From contig NZ_JAMXBH010000007.1 of the NCBI RefSeq assembly GCF_023913735.1, forward strand, positions 1 through 64,000: a stretch of DNA of 64,000 nt. Direction: 5' to 3'. This document shows, piece after piece, positions 18,195-27,505 of the stretch. Both the position numbers and the translations under genes were made by a program. Numbering within the stretch: position 1 is the stretch's first letter; the number at the start of each line of letters is the position of its first letter. The notes under the pieces were generated by a model that saw only the letters and a list, made by a program, of their open reading frames with translations, was not told where the DNA came from and did no database searches. The stretch comes from Pseudarthrobacter raffinosi. Lineage in GTDB: Bacteria; Actinomycetota; Actinomycetes; Actinomycetales; Micrococcaceae.

Positions 18195-19768
18195 ATGTCC
18201 CACCAACACGGTCCCGACGAGCACGGGCACCCGAATCTGATTGACCCGGAGCCGTGGGGCACCGGTGACCCCGCGGTCGAGGAGATCGTGAGGGGAGGGC
18301 CAGCCACGCGGGTCCAGGTGCCCGCGGGCGTGAGCCGCCGACTCTACAACGAGGACCTGGCGCCCACCACGCGCAAGGGCCGCACCTGGCACGCCTACAG
18401 CATCTTCACGCTCTGGGCGAATGACGTGCACTCGCTGGGCAACTACGTGTTCGCCATCGGACTGTTCGCCCTGGGATTGGGCGCCTGCAGATCATGCTCG
18501 CCTTCCTGCTCGGCGCCGTCCTGCTGTTCCTTCTCCTGAACCTCTCGGGGTTCATGGGCGAGCGGACGGGCGTGCCGTTCCCGGTCATGAGCAGGATCGC
18601 GTTCGGCATCCGGGGCTCCAATATCCCAGCCATCATCCGCGGCGCTGTGGCCGTGGCATGGTTCGGCATTCAGACCTATCTGGCCTCGGTGGTGCTCCGG
18701 GTGCTCATCTTGGCCCTCGCGCCGTCCCTGGCGCCGCTCGATACAGACTCGTTCCTCGGACTCTCGACTCTGGGCTGGATCTCGTTCGTTGCGCTGTGGG
18801 CGATGCAGACGGTGATCGTGAGCTTCGGCATGGAGATGATCCGCAAGTACGAGGCCTTCGCCGGCCCCATAATCCTGGTCACCATGCTCGCGCTGGCCGT
18901 CTGGATGTTGGTGGAGGCCGGCGGGACCATCGCCTGGTCCACCGCCGACTCGCTGACCGGCCCAGTGATGTGGGTGCGGATTTTCCAGTCCGCGGCGCTA
19001 TGGGTCGTCGTCTACGGGACGTTCGTGCTGAACTTCTGCGACTTCACCCGGGGCGCGCCCTCGGAGCGGTCGGTGGTACGCGGCAACTTCTTCGGCATCC
19101 CCATCAACATGCTCTTCTTCGCCGCCATCGTGATCGTCCTCGCCGGCGCCCAGTACAAGATCGACGGAACAGTCATCGAGTCGCCCACCGACATCGTCAA
19201 CGCCATCCCGAATACGTTCCTGCTGGTGCTTGCCTGCCTGGCTCTGATCATCCTGACGGTGGCCGTGAACCTCATGGCCAACTTCGTGGCTCCCATCTAC
19301 ACACTGGCCCACCTTTTCCCGCGGACCCTGACCTTCCGCCGCGCAGCCATTATCTCCGCGTTGATCGGCCTAGTGATCCTGCCGTGGAACCTGTACAACT
19401 CGCCCGTGGTCATCGTCTACTTCCTCGGCGGGCTGGGCGCCCTCCTGGGGCCACTGTTCGGCGTGATAATGGCCGACTACTGGCTGGTCCGGAAGGGCCG
19501 GGTCAACATTCCGGATTTGTACTCGGACTCCCCCGACGGGGAGTATGCCTACACCCGTGGCGTCAACCGGAAGGCTGTCATCGCGGGTACACCGGCCGCG
19601 ATCGTCGCCCTGGTGCTGGCTCTCGTCCCTGCGTTCACCTACATTTCCGGCTTCTCCTGGTTCGTCGGCGCGATCCTGGCCGCCGTCACCTACCTTCTGA
19701 TCATGGATCGCCACGCGCCGTTCCACGCCGTCGACGGCGAGGAGATCGCTGTCGCCCCGAAGCACTGA
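18195..19768 (+). pseudogene. NCS1-family nucleobase/allantoin permease, frameshifted
   Basis: Two frames together encode one NCS1 cation symporter of about 524 residues. Frame one runs from ATG 18195 (after CGGAGG) through RLYNEDLAPTTRKGRTWHAY and FAIGLFALGLGA. It breaks near 18487, where TGC AGA replaces the expected TGG CAG ATC. The rest continues in the next frame from IMLAFLLGAVLLFLLL to KH at 19768, with about ten hydrophobic segments. Restoring one G after 18487 joins the frames perfectly, and no other damage is seen. NCS1 permeases import uracil, allantoin, hydantoins, cytosine or purines; the substrate is unresolved. It precedes an aminotransferase suited to ureidoglycine or glyoxylate metabolism. 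The defect may be a true recent mutation or a sequencing error. Confidence 0.9.
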
Positions 19769-19808
19769 CCGGCCCCACAAGGGCAAGAGCCCCAACGAAG
19801 GAGTTCCA

Positions 19809-20906
19809 ATGCTTCAGGTATTGACCTCGCGGTTCCTGTTCGGTCCGGGACCGAGCAACTGCTACCCCGAAGTGACCGCCGCATTGGCGCATCCGGTGAT
19901 TGGGCACCTGGATCCGGTCTTCATTGAACGGCTCGATAGCACCTGCGAGGGCCTCCGCACGGTCTGGGGGACTCAGAATGCCCGCACTCTGCCATTGAGC
20001 GTCACCGGTTCCGGCGGCATGGAAGCGGCTTTTGTGAACACCGTGGACGACGGCGATGTGGCAGTGATCGCCGTCAACGGCCTCTTCGGTGAGCGCATGT
20101 GTGACGTGGCCCGCCGCTGCGGCGCCACTGTGGTTCGTGTAGACCACGAATGGGGCACGCCCATCGACGTCGAACGCGTCCTGGCGACCCACCCGCGGCC
20201 GAAGGTGATTGCGGCCGTCCACGCTGAAACGTCGACTGGCGTGCTGTCCGACGTCGCGTCGCTCGGGCAGAACAAGGGTGATGCGCTGTTAATTGTCGAC
20301 GCCGTGACATCCATCGGCGGCCTGGAACTCCTGGCAGACGACTGGGGAATCGACGTCGGCTATGCCGGCACCCAGAAATGCCTCGGCGTGCCACCGGGGC
20401 TGTCGCCCTTCACCATGTCGGGTAGGGCCTTCGAGCGAAGGATCAAGAATCCCCGCTCCTGGTACCTGGACGTCGGACTGCTCGGCGGTTACGTCGGGGC
20501 CGCCAGCGGCAGCGGCAGAACCTACCATCACACGCCGCCGGTCACCATGATCGCCGGTCTCGAGGCGGGCTTGCAAAGAATCCTGGCCGAGGGACTGGAC
20601 GCGGTCCAGGCGCGCCACCGCGCGGCAGGGGCCGCGTTGCAGGCGGGGCTCCAGGAGATGGGACTTGAGCTGTTCGCGGCCGAGGGCCACCGGCTGCCCA
20701 GCCTCACCACTGTCAAGGTCCCGGACGGTGTCGACTCCGCGGCCGTGCGCCGCCATCTTCTGGAGCACTTCAGCATCGAGATTGGCTCAGGGGCGGGCAA
20801 GTATGCTTCCAGCATCTGGCGGATCGGAATGATGGGACCCAACGCAAACGCCGCATCAGTGACTCTGGCGCTGGGGGCCCTCAAGGAAGCCATCGCCTCT
20901 GCCTAG
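19809..20906 (+). CDS. Class V aminotransferase (serine/alanine-glyoxylate or ureidoglycine type)
   Basis: 365 residues of the fold-type I, class V family. It opens with FGPGPSNCYPEV, holds the aspartate that pairs with the PLP pyridine nitrogen in VDAVTSIGG and the PLP Lys in AGTQKCLGVPPGLSP (near residue 190). Relatives include serine-pyruvate and alanine-glyoxylate transaminases and PucG, which transfers the amino group of ureidoglycine to glyoxylate in purine breakdown. Following an NCS1 permease by 40 bases with an AAGGAG site, a role in allantoin or purine nitrogen salvage is the best guess. It is intact, unlike the permease, and faces the dicarboxylate regulator convergently. Confidence 0.85.
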   Translation: MLQVLTSRFLFGPGPSNCYPEVTAALAHPVIGHLDPVFIERLDSTCEGLRTVWGTQNARTLPLSVTGSGGMEAAFVNTVDDGDVAVIAVNGLFGERMCDVARRCGATVVRVDHEWGTPIDVERVLATHPRPKVIAAVHAETSTGVLSDVASLGQNKGDALLIVDAVTSIGGLELLADDWGIDVGYAGTQKCLGVPPGLSPFTMSGRAFERRIKNPRSWYLDVGLLGGYVGAASGSGRTYHHTPPVTMIAGLEAGLQRILAEGLDAVQARHRAAGAALQAGLQEMGLELFAAEGHRLPSLTTVKVPDGVDSAAVRRHLLEHFSIEIGSGAGKYASSIWRIGMMGPNANAASVTLALGALKEAIASA

Positions 20907-20923
20907 CCACAGACTCTGCAGTA

Positions 20924-21637
20924 TCAGGGCCGCTTCCAGCCGTATTCGTTCTCCGGGCGGCCGGGGGTGCCATAGCGCGGGGCGCGGGTGAGGGTGCCGG
21001 CGTCGGCCAGGTATTCGAGGTAGCGGCGGGCGGTCACCCGGGACATGCCAAGCGCCGCCATGACCTCTGTGGCCGAAACGGATCCCGAATGCTGTTTCAG
21101 GTACTCCTTGACGGAGTCGAGCGTGGAGACGGACAGGCCTTTCGGCAGAGGCAATTCCGACGGCGCCCGGAGGCTCGCGAACGCCTGGTCCACATCGCTC
21201 TGGGAAGCCCCGGTCCTGCCCGCCCCGGACTCCGGGGAGGCCAACTGCTGCCGGAACAACCGGTAGCTGGAGAGCTTGTCTTCGAACGTGGCAAAGGTGA
21301 AGGGCTTGATCAGGTACTGGACCACGCCGATGGCCACGGCGCTCCGGACAATCGCCACTTCCCGGACCGCGGTGATGGCAATAATGTCCGCCAGGATTCC
21401 TGCCGCACGCATCCGCCGGGCAATGTCCAGCCCATGCAGGTCCGGAAGGTTCATGTCGAGCAGGACCAGTTCCACCGGCTCGCCGGCAGCCGCGAGCTCC
21501 CCCAGCAGCCTGAGCGCGGACTGGCCGTCAGGGGCCATCCCGGCCAGCATAAATCCTGCCATCCTGCCCACGTAGGCCGCGTGCGCGGCCGACGCCACCG
21601 GCTCGTCTTCCACAACGAGGACGCGGATATCGCTCAC
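20924..21637 (-). CDS. CitB/DctR-type response regulator
   Basis: 237 residues. The receiver domain (1-120) has acidic residues in VVEDEPVA, the phosphoacceptor Asp in LVLLDMNLPDLHGLD and Lys in YLIKPFTFATF. The C-terminal part (about 170-230) is the helix-turn-helix of the CitT/DcuR/DctR group (SVSATEVMAALGMSRVTARRYLEYLADAGTL). It starts at GTG within a 4-base overlap with the stop of the sensor kinase, so the two are coupled. It probably activates dctA, which lies divergently 140 bases from the kinase start, in response to C4-dicarboxylates. The ligand is inferred from that neighbour. Confidence 0.9.
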   Translation of the reverse strand: MSDIRVLVVEDEPVASAAHAAYVGRMAGFMLAGMAPDGQSALRLLGELAAAGEPVELVLLDMNLPDLHGLDIARRMRAAGILADIIAITAVREVAIVRSAVAIGVVQYLIKPFTFATFEDKLSSYRLFRQQLASPESGAGRTGASQSDVDQAFASLRAPSELPLPKGLSVSTLDSVKEYLKQHSGSVSATEVMAALGMSRVTARRYLEYLADAGTLTRAPRYGTPGRPENEYGWKRP

Positions 21638-23274
21638 TGGAACTGCTCCTCTTTGTCGGTTCCGGCGGCCATGGCCGGCAGGAAGACCTGGAAGCGTGCG
21701 CCGTCCTTGCCGGTGATGGTCATGGTACCGCCCAGGCGCTGCACAGCCTGGCGGACGAGGGCCAGGCCAATGCCGCGTCCGAACGGACCGGACGCCTTGG
21801 TGCTGAAGCCATGCCGGAAAATATCCTCCACGGCGGCGGGGTCCACGCCGGAGCCGGAATCCTCCACCGTGATGTCCAGGCCCTCGGCGTCGGACTCCAC
21901 GGTCAGCTCCACCGTCCTCGGAACCGCGCCATCCGCGGCGGCGTCGATCGCGTTGTCCAGGAGGTTTCCCAGAATGGTGACAAGGTCCTGGACGGCCAGG
22001 CCCGCAACGGACGCAGACCCCTCGGCGGAGAGCGTCAGCTTCACCCCGCGCTCATTCGCTTCGGCCGCCTTACCCATGATCAGGGCGCTGAGGACCGGCT
22101 CGTCCACGGAGCTCACCATCTCGTCGGTCAACTGCTGGCTCAGTTCGAGGTCCTTCGTGGCGAACTCCAAGGCCTCCCGGGTTCGCCCCAGCTCCAGCAG
22201 GGAAACCATGGTGTGCAGCCGGTTGGCGTGCTCGTGGGTCTGGGCACGGAGGGCGTCGGACAGCGTCCGCATTGTTTCCAGTTCACTGCCCAGCGATTCG
22301 ATCTCCGTCCGGTCCCGGATGGTGGCCACGGTGCCGAACACCGCCGGCCGGCGGAGGCCGGGGGAGTCGGGACCCACGGCCGGGCCCTGGTTCACCACCA
22401 CAATCCGCGGACCCGTCAGATGGATTTCATCGTGGGCCGTGCGGCCGGATTCAAAGAGTTCCTTCAGGCTCTCGGCAAGAGGCAGGTCTGACAGCAGGGG
22501 TGGCCGCAACTGGTCGTCGCCTGAACCGCGGTGCTCCAGTCCCAGCAACTCGGCTGCATGGTCGTTGTACATGACCACCCGGCCCTTTGTGTCGATCAGG
22601 ATGAGCCCCTCGCGGACGGAGTGCAGTACTGATTCGTAATAGGCGAACAGCTGTGCCAGCTGTTCCGGGCCCCACCCCCTGGTGACACCGCGCAGGTAGC
22701 GTCCCAGTAACCAGGCTGCGAGTGACCCCCCGAAGAGCATGGCCAGAACAATGATCACTACAGCGGGCAGCCTTCCCAAAACGTCACCGTCGACGGACCC
22801 TACGGTGACGCCCGCAGCCACAAGCCCTCGCACTGTTCCCCCACTGTCGAGCAACGGGACGATGGTGCGCACGGAGGGGCCGAGGGTTCCGGAAACTATT
22901 TCAGTCTCAGGACGCCCCTTAAGGGCAGCGTCGATGGAGCCGATGTAGGGCTTCCCTAGCTCCTGATCGTTCGGGTGCGTCCAGCGGGTCCTGTCCGGCG
23001 CCATGATCGTGACAAAGTCCGCGCCGGCACCTTCCATGACGTCTTTCGCGTAAGGCTGGAGGATTGATGACGGATCGGTAGACTCGATCGCCTCCAGTAC
23101 AAGGGGGTTCGTGGCCACGGCTGCCGCAATGCCGCGCATCCGAAGTCCGGCCTCGGTGTAAGTGCGGTCCCGGGCGTCGAGGTACGATGCCGTTCCGACG
23201 AGCATCGTCAGAGCCAGCGTGAACAGCAGGTGTGTGACCAAAAACCTCTTGGCAAGACTCCATTTGTGGATCAT
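21634..23274 (-). CDS. CitA/DcuS-type sensor histidine kinase
   Basis: 546 residues. Transmembrane segment 1 is near residues 11-30 (FLVTHLLFTLALTMLVG), followed by an extracytoplasmic sensor of the CitA/DcuS fold, a second membrane segment (VVIIVLAMLFGGSLAAWLL, about 180-200), a PAS domain (YYESVLHSVREGLILIDTKG) and a kinase core. The phosphoacceptor lies in the variant H-box THEHANRLH typical of this subgroup. ATP-binding boxes are NLLDNAIDAA, VEDSGSGVDP and GRGIGLALV. The start at 23274 has GGAAGG at good spacing; an earlier start at 23304 does not. It is partner of the downstream regulator and adjacent to dctA, so dicarboxylate sensing is likely. Confidence 0.9.
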   Translation of the reverse strand: MIHKWSLAKRFLVTHLLFTLALTMLVGTASYLDARDRTYTEAGLRMRGIAAAVATNPLVLEAIESTDPSSILQPYAKDVMEGAGADFVTIMAPDRTRWTHPNDQELGKPYIGSIDAALKGRPETEIVSGTLGPSVRTIVPLLDSGGTVRGLVAAGVTVGSVDGDVLGRLPAVVIIVLAMLFGGSLAAWLLGRYLRGVTRGWGPEQLAQLFAYYESVLHSVREGLILIDTKGRVVMYNDHAAELLGLEHRGSGDDQLRPPLLSDLPLAESLKELFESGRTAHDEIHLTGPRIVVVNQGPAVGPDSPGLRRPAVFGTVATIRDRTEIESLGSELETMRTLSDALRAQTHEHANRLHTMVSLLELGRTREALEFATKDLELSQQLTDEMVSSVDEPVLSALIMGKAAEANERGVKLTLSAEGSASVAGLAVQDLVTILGNLLDNAIDAAADGAVPRTVELTVESDAEGLDITVEDSGSGVDPAAVEDIFRHGFSTKASGPFGRGIGLALVRQAVQRLGGTMTITGKDGARFQVFLPAMAAGTDKEEQFQ

Positions 23275-23319
23275 CGGCACCTTCCATGACCAATATGAAC
23301 GCAACGGTGAGCTATGTCA

Positions 23320-23348
23320 CGGTGTGCCTAATGATGGATATCACACCG
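23320..23348. promoter_or_regulatory. Inverted repeat in the kinase-dctA divergent region
   Basis: CGGTGTG (23320-23326) and CACACCG (23342-23348) are perfect 7-bp inverted half sites separated by 15 bases. A smaller GTGA-N6-TCAC lies just upstream (about 23307-23320). They sit between the divergent starts at 23274 and 23414, where a CitB-type response regulator would be expected to bind. Confidence 0.45.
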
Positions 23349-23413
23349 GACCGACGCTATGGGCCAGAGACTGCGCCGCAGCGTCTACCAGATTATCCAT
23401 AAGGAGACACATC

Positions 23414-24763
23414 ATGGCTTCTCAACGAGGAGAGTCAGCAGCGCCTGCAAAGGCCGCCCGCAAGGGGCTGGACAAATCCCATTACCTTTACATCGCCGTC
23501 ATTGTCGCCGTGATCGCGGGCGCCGTCGTCGGCCTCCTGTTTCCCGAGGTCGGCAAATCGCTGAAACCGCTCGGCGACGGCTTCATCAAGCTCATCAAGA
23601 TGATGATCGCGCCGATCATCTTCTGCACCATCGTCCTGGGCATTGGCTCCATAGCCAAGGCAGCCACCGTAGGCAAGGTGGGCGGCCTGGCCTTGGGCTA
23701 CTTTATGGTTATGTCCACGTTCGCGCTGGGCATCGGCCTTGTGGTAGGCAACCTGATCCACCCGGGTGAAGGTTTGAAGCTGGCGGCGTACGACCCCAGT
23801 AAGAAGGCAGAAGTAGACAGCACCGTTGCCTTCCTCCTGGGCATCATTCCGGGCGACATTCCCGTTCTGCCAACACTCTTCGCTGCCATCCTCGTAGGCT
23901 TCGCCCTCCAGAAGATGGGTGCGCAGGGCGCTCCTGTCCTGAAGGCCATCGGCCACGGCCAGGTAGTGGTGTTCAGGATCCTGATCATGATCATGTGGCT
24001 TGCTCCGGTGGGCGCCTTCGGTGCCATCGCCGCCGTCGTCGGTGCCACTGGTGTCGCGGCAATCGTGAGCATGGCCACCCTCATGGTGGCCTTCTACATC
24101 ACCTGCGCCCTCTTCATAGTCGTGATCCTCGGCGGTCTGCTCCAGGTGGTGACCGGCGTGAACATCTTCAAGCTGATGAAGTACCTGGCCCGCGAATACC
24201 TCCTGATCTTCTCCACCTCCTCCTCCGAGGCCGCACTGCCCCGTCTGATCGCCAAGATGGAGCACCTGGGCGTGTCCAAGCCGGTCGTCGGCGTCACCGT
24301 GCCCACCGGTTACTCCTTCAACCTCGACGGCACGGCCATCTACCTGACCATGGCATCGCTGTTCGTGGCCAACGCCATGGGAACCCCTCTGGATCTCGGC
24401 GCCCAGGTATCCCTGCTCATCTTCATGATCATCGCCTCGAAGGGTGCAGCCGGTGTCACAGGTGCAGGCCTCGCCACACTGGCCGCTGGCCTCCAGGCAC
24501 ACAAGCCCGAGCTCCTCGGCGGCGTAGGCATGATCGTCGGGATCGACCGCTTCATGTCCGAAGCCCGCGCATTGACCAACTTCACGGGCAACGCTGTGGC
24601 CACGCTCCTGATCGGGACCTGGGTCAAGGAGATCGACGGCGAGCAGGTCCAGCGCGTCCTGTCCGGCGAAGAGCCCTTCGACGAGCAGACCATGATCGCC
24701 GGCCACCACGAGGTACACGAAACCCCGGCGCAGCCGGTGCAGCCAGTTCCGGCAAACGCCTAG
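23414..24763 (+). CDS. dctA: C4-dicarboxylate:cation symporter DctA
   Basis: 449 residues of the DAACS (glutamate/dicarboxylate symporter) family. It has about eight hydrophobic segments plus two re-entrant loops: the serine-rich hairpin FSTSSSEAALPRLI and the cation-binding segment PTGYSFNLDGTAIYLTMA, both diagnostic. DctA imports succinate, fumarate, malate or related acids with protons or sodium. The ATG at 23414 follows AAGGAG by seven bases; upstream in-frame codons belong to the leader. It is divergent from the two-component system that probably controls it and is followed by a strong terminator. Confidence 0.93.
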   Translation: MASQRGESAAPAKAARKGLDKSHYLYIAVIVAVIAGAVVGLLFPEVGKSLKPLGDGFIKLIKMMIAPIIFCTIVLGIGSIAKAATVGKVGGLALGYFMVMSTFALGIGLVVGNLIHPGEGLKLAAYDPSKKAEVDSTVAFLLGIIPGDIPVLPTLFAAILVGFALQKMGAQGAPVLKAIGHGQVVVFRILIMIMWLAPVGAFGAIAAVVGATGVAAIVSMATLMVAFYITCALFIVVILGGLLQVVTGVNIFKLMKYLAREYLLIFSTSSSEAALPRLIAKMEHLGVSKPVVGVTVPTGYSFNLDGTAIYLTMASLFVANAMGTPLDLGAQVSLLIFMIIASKGAAGVTGAGLATLAAGLQAHKPELLGGVGMIVGIDRFMSEARALTNFTGNAVATLLIGTWVKEIDGEQVQRVLSGEEPFDEQTMIAGHHEVHETPAQPVQPVPANA

Positions 24764-24805
24764 TCCATAGAGGACAAGTCCTTAAGGGACAAGCGCCAGG
24801 CGCGG

Positions 24806-24842
24806 AAAACCGCCCGCACAGACAACCTGTGCGGGCGGTTTT
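24806..24842 (+). terminator. Rho-independent terminator after dctA
   Basis: Perfect 15-bp stem (AAAACCGCCCGCACA and its complement) with loop GACAACC, ending in TTTT. The A/T ends make it potentially bidirectional. It isolates dctA from the pldP-scpAB cluster. Confidence 0.9.
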
Positions 24843-25016
24843 GCGTCGGGACTGGTCAACCTTCGACCTCAGGTAAAAGGTCAAGGCTCAAACACCATCA
24901 AAAGTCAAGTTCCACAGAATGCCGTGTCGGGCGTTGTAGCCTTGGGTGGAAACAAGCATGGGCGCTGGTCAGTCAGCGGCAGAACAATGACCGTCATCGA
25001 AAGTGTGGAGAGATAC

Positions 25017-25916
25017 GTGAGCAGCGAACAGGGTTCAGCAACTCTGGAAGGCACGGAACTCGATCTGGAAGACGCCGTGATGGGTCCCACAGGGCGCCCC
25101 TACCGTGAATTTCCGGAGCCCGCGCCGCTGCAGTCCCATGGTCCGGCCCGCGTCATCGCCATGGTCAACCAAAAAGGCGGCGTAGGTAAGACCACATCCA
25201 CCATCAACCTTGCAGCAGCGCTGGCCGAGTACGGCCGCCGTGTCCTCCTGGTTGACTTTGATCCCCAGGGTGCCCTGTCAGCAGGCCTGGGGATCAACCC
25301 GCACGAGCTTGATCTCACCATCTACAACGTCCTCATGGACCGCAAGGTGGACATCCGCGACGCCATCCACCAGACCGGCGTCGAAAACGTGGACCTGCTG
25401 CCAGCCAACATCGACCTCTCCGCCGCAGAAGTGCAGCTGGTCAATGAAGTCGCCCGTGAGCAGGTCCTGGACAGGGCGCTGAAAAAAGTCGAAGACGATT
25501 ACGACGTCGTCCTGATTGACTGCCAGCCCTCCCTGGGCCTGCTGACGGTCAACGCCCTGACCGCCGCCCACGGCGTGATCATCCCGCTGATCTGCGAGTT
25601 TTTCGCACTCCGTGCGGTAGCCCTGCTGGTGGAAACCATCGACAAGGTCCAGGACAGGCTGAACCCCGGACTGCAGGTTGATGGTGTCCTGGCCACCATG
25701 TACGACGCCCGTACGCTCCACAGCCGCGAAGTCATCACCCGCCTGGTGGAAGCCTTCGGCGACAAAGTCTTCGAGACCGTCATCAAACGCTCCATCAAGT
25801 TCGCGGACGCCACCGTCGCGGCCGAACCGATCACCAGCTACGCAGGCAGCCACATCGGCGCCGATGCCTACCGCCGCCTGGCCAAAGAGCTGATTTCGCG
25901 CGGCGGCGCACCCTAA
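25017..25916 (+). CDS. pldP: ParA/MinD-like ATPase, PldP type
   Basis: 299 residues. The deviant Walker A is KGGVGKTT (near residue 50), followed by the A' motif LLVDFDPQGALSAGLG and Walker B VVLIDCQPSLG. There is no adjacent parB. The immediate position before scpA-scpB equals Rv1708 and the C. glutamicum ParA-like division protein PldP, so a role in cell division or segregation is likelier than plasmid partitioning. GTG at 25017 follows TGGAGAG; ATG at 24987 is an alternative without a good site. The N-terminal 40 residues before the ATPase fold are acidic and variable. Confidence 0.88.
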   Translation: MSSEQGSATLEGTELDLEDAVMGPTGRPYREFPEPAPLQSHGPARVIAMVNQKGGVGKTTSTINLAAALAEYGRRVLLVDFDPQGALSAGLGINPHELDLTIYNVLMDRKVDIRDAIHQTGVENVDLLPANIDLSAAEVQLVNEVAREQVLDRALKKVEDDYDVVLIDCQPSLGLLTVNALTAAHGVIIPLICEFFALRAVALLVETIDKVQDRLNPGLQVDGVLATMYDARTLHSREVITRLVEAFGDKVFETVIKRSIKFADATVAAEPITSYAGSHIGADAYRRLAKELISRGGAP

Positions 25917-25923
25917 AGACGCC

Positions 25924-26736
25924 GTGGCCGAGTCCAAACCCGGCTTTGAGGTGCGGCTTGCCAACTTCACCGGCCCGTTCGACCTCCTGCTGGGCCTGAT
26001 CGCCAAGCACCAGCTGGACATTACCGAGGTGGCCATTGCCACCGTCACTGATGAGTTCATCAAGTACATCAGGAAGCTCCAGAAGCTCGGCGAGGAATGG
26101 GCGCTGGATGAAGCCAGCGAATTCCTGGTCATCGCCGCCACACTCCTGGATCTCAAGGCGGCAAGGCTCCTGCCCGCCGGTGAAGTCGAGGACGATGAGG
26201 ACATCGCCCTGCTGGAAGCGCGGGACCTCCTTTTTGCGAGGCTCCTCCAATACAAGGCGTTCAAACAGGTGGCAGCCCTGATGGCCGGAACCCTGGAACA
26301 CGAAGCCAGCCGGTTTCCGCGTCAGGTTGCCTTGGAGGAGCACTTTGCCGCCATGCTCCCGGAACTTGTGTGGAAGCACACGCCGGACCAGTTCGCCCGC
26401 CTGGCCGAGGCCGCCCTGAAGGCCAAGACGCCGCGGCCCACCGAGGTGGGCCTTGCCCACCTGCACGGCAGTGCCGTCAGCGTGAAGGAACAGGCCGAGA
26501 TCCTGGGGCTCCGGCTCCAGCTGGGGAAGCCCCTGTCTTTCCGTGCGCTGATCGCCGACGCCGATTCCACGCTCGTGGTGGTGGCCAGGTTCCTGGCATT
26601 GCTGGAGATGTTCCGGGACAGGGCAGTCTCCTTCGACCAGGTGTCGCCCCTGGGGGATCTCACCGTGCACTGGACGGTGGACGGCCGGGACTGGTCAACA
26701 GAAAACCTAAGCGAAGAATACGAGGAACTGTCGTGA
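25924..26736 (+). CDS. scpA: Segregation and condensation protein A
   Basis: 270 residues, the kleisin of the SMC-ScpAB condensin. The N-terminus has FEVRLANFTGPFDLLLGLIAKHQLDITEVAIA, the SMC-neck-binding helix region of ScpA, followed by EFLVIAATLLDLKAARLLP. The C-terminal winged helix ends SPLGDLTVHWTVDGRDW. It starts at GTG 25924, seven bases after the pldP stop, and its last codons overlap scpB by four bases (GTGA), so dosage of the two subunits is coupled. Confidence 0.93.
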   Translation: MAESKPGFEVRLANFTGPFDLLLGLIAKHQLDITEVAIATVTDEFIKYIRKLQKLGEEWALDEASEFLVIAATLLDLKAARLLPAGEVEDDEDIALLEARDLLFARLLQYKAFKQVAALMAGTLEHEASRFPRQVALEEHFAAMLPELVWKHTPDQFARLAEAALKAKTPRPTEVGLAHLHGSAVSVKEQAEILGLRLQLGKPLSFRALIADADSTLVVVARFLALLEMFRDRAVSFDQVSPLGDLTVHWTVDGRDWSTENLSEEYEELS

Positions 26737-27395
26737 GCCAAGAACTTCCGGAGCCTGGGGCGGAGCCGGGCATGGACGGCCGGGATCTTCCCGGCGGTGC
26801 AAAGGCTGCACTTGAGGCGGTCCTGATGGTCCTGGACCAACCGGCCAGCGCTACTGAGTTGGCAGCCGGGCTTAACCTGACCGTCGCCGTCGTCGAGCAG
26901 TTACTGGCGGAACTGCAGCGGGAGTATAGCGGCTATACTGTTAAAGCCCCGGACATGGACGATGCCAGCGATGCTGGTTTCAGCGCCAGCCCCCGGGGTT
27001 TCGAATTGCGGAACATCGCCGGTGGCTGGCGGATCTACTCCCGCGCAGACTTCGCCGAGATCGTCGGACGGTTTGTGCTTGAGGGTCAGACGGCCAGGCT
27101 CACGCAGGCGGCCTTGGAAACACTGGCTGTCATCGCGTACCGCCAGCCTGTCTCCAGGGCCAGGGTGTCTGCAATTCGAGGAGTCAATGTCGATTCTGTC
27201 GTACGGACATTGACCCAGCGCGGGCTGATCGAAGATTCGGGACACGATCCTGAGTCGGGAGCCATCCTCTACCGGACCACGTCGTATTTCCTGGAACGGA
27301 TGGGAATCGGCTCCGCAGCGGAACTGCCCCAGCTCTCACCCCATCTTCCGGGGCTTGAGGGCATCGCGGAGTTCTACGACGCCGACAGAATGTAG
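26733..27395 (+). CDS. scpB: Segregation and condensation protein B
   Basis: 220 residues of tandem winged-helix domains. Key stretches are AALEAVLMVLDQPASATELA near residue 25 and TQAALETLAVIAYRQPVSRARVSAIRGVNVDSVVRTLTQRGLI at about 125-165 (quoted as one region). It binds ScpA and completes the SMC complex on the nucleoid. It starts with GTG overlapping the scpA stop. The frame stays open upstream into scpA but has no translational signal there. An Asp/Ser-rich insert at about 70-85 separates the two winged helices. Confidence 0.93.
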   Translation: MSQELPEPGAEPGMDGRDLPGGAKAALEAVLMVLDQPASATELAAGLNLTVAVVEQLLAELQREYSGYTVKAPDMDDASDAGFSASPRGFELRNIAGGWRIYSRADFAEIVGRFVLEGQTARLTQAALETLAVIAYRQPVSRARVSAIRGVNVDSVVRTLTQRGLIEDSGHDPESGAILYRTTSYFLERMGIGSAAELPQLSPHLPGLEGIAEFYDADRM

Positions 27396-27505
27396 GCGGG
27401 AAATCCCGCGTGCGCACACGAATATTCATAAGGGCAGATAATTTCTGCATGGCTGGCTAGGGTTGTTCTTGGACAACCAGCGGGCCAAATAACGAAGGAC
27501 GGGTC

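Noticed and set aside
18421..19824. 467-codon frame overlapping the NCS1 permease
   Set aside because: Arg/Pro/His-rich composition and no hydrophobic segments show it is the wrong frame.
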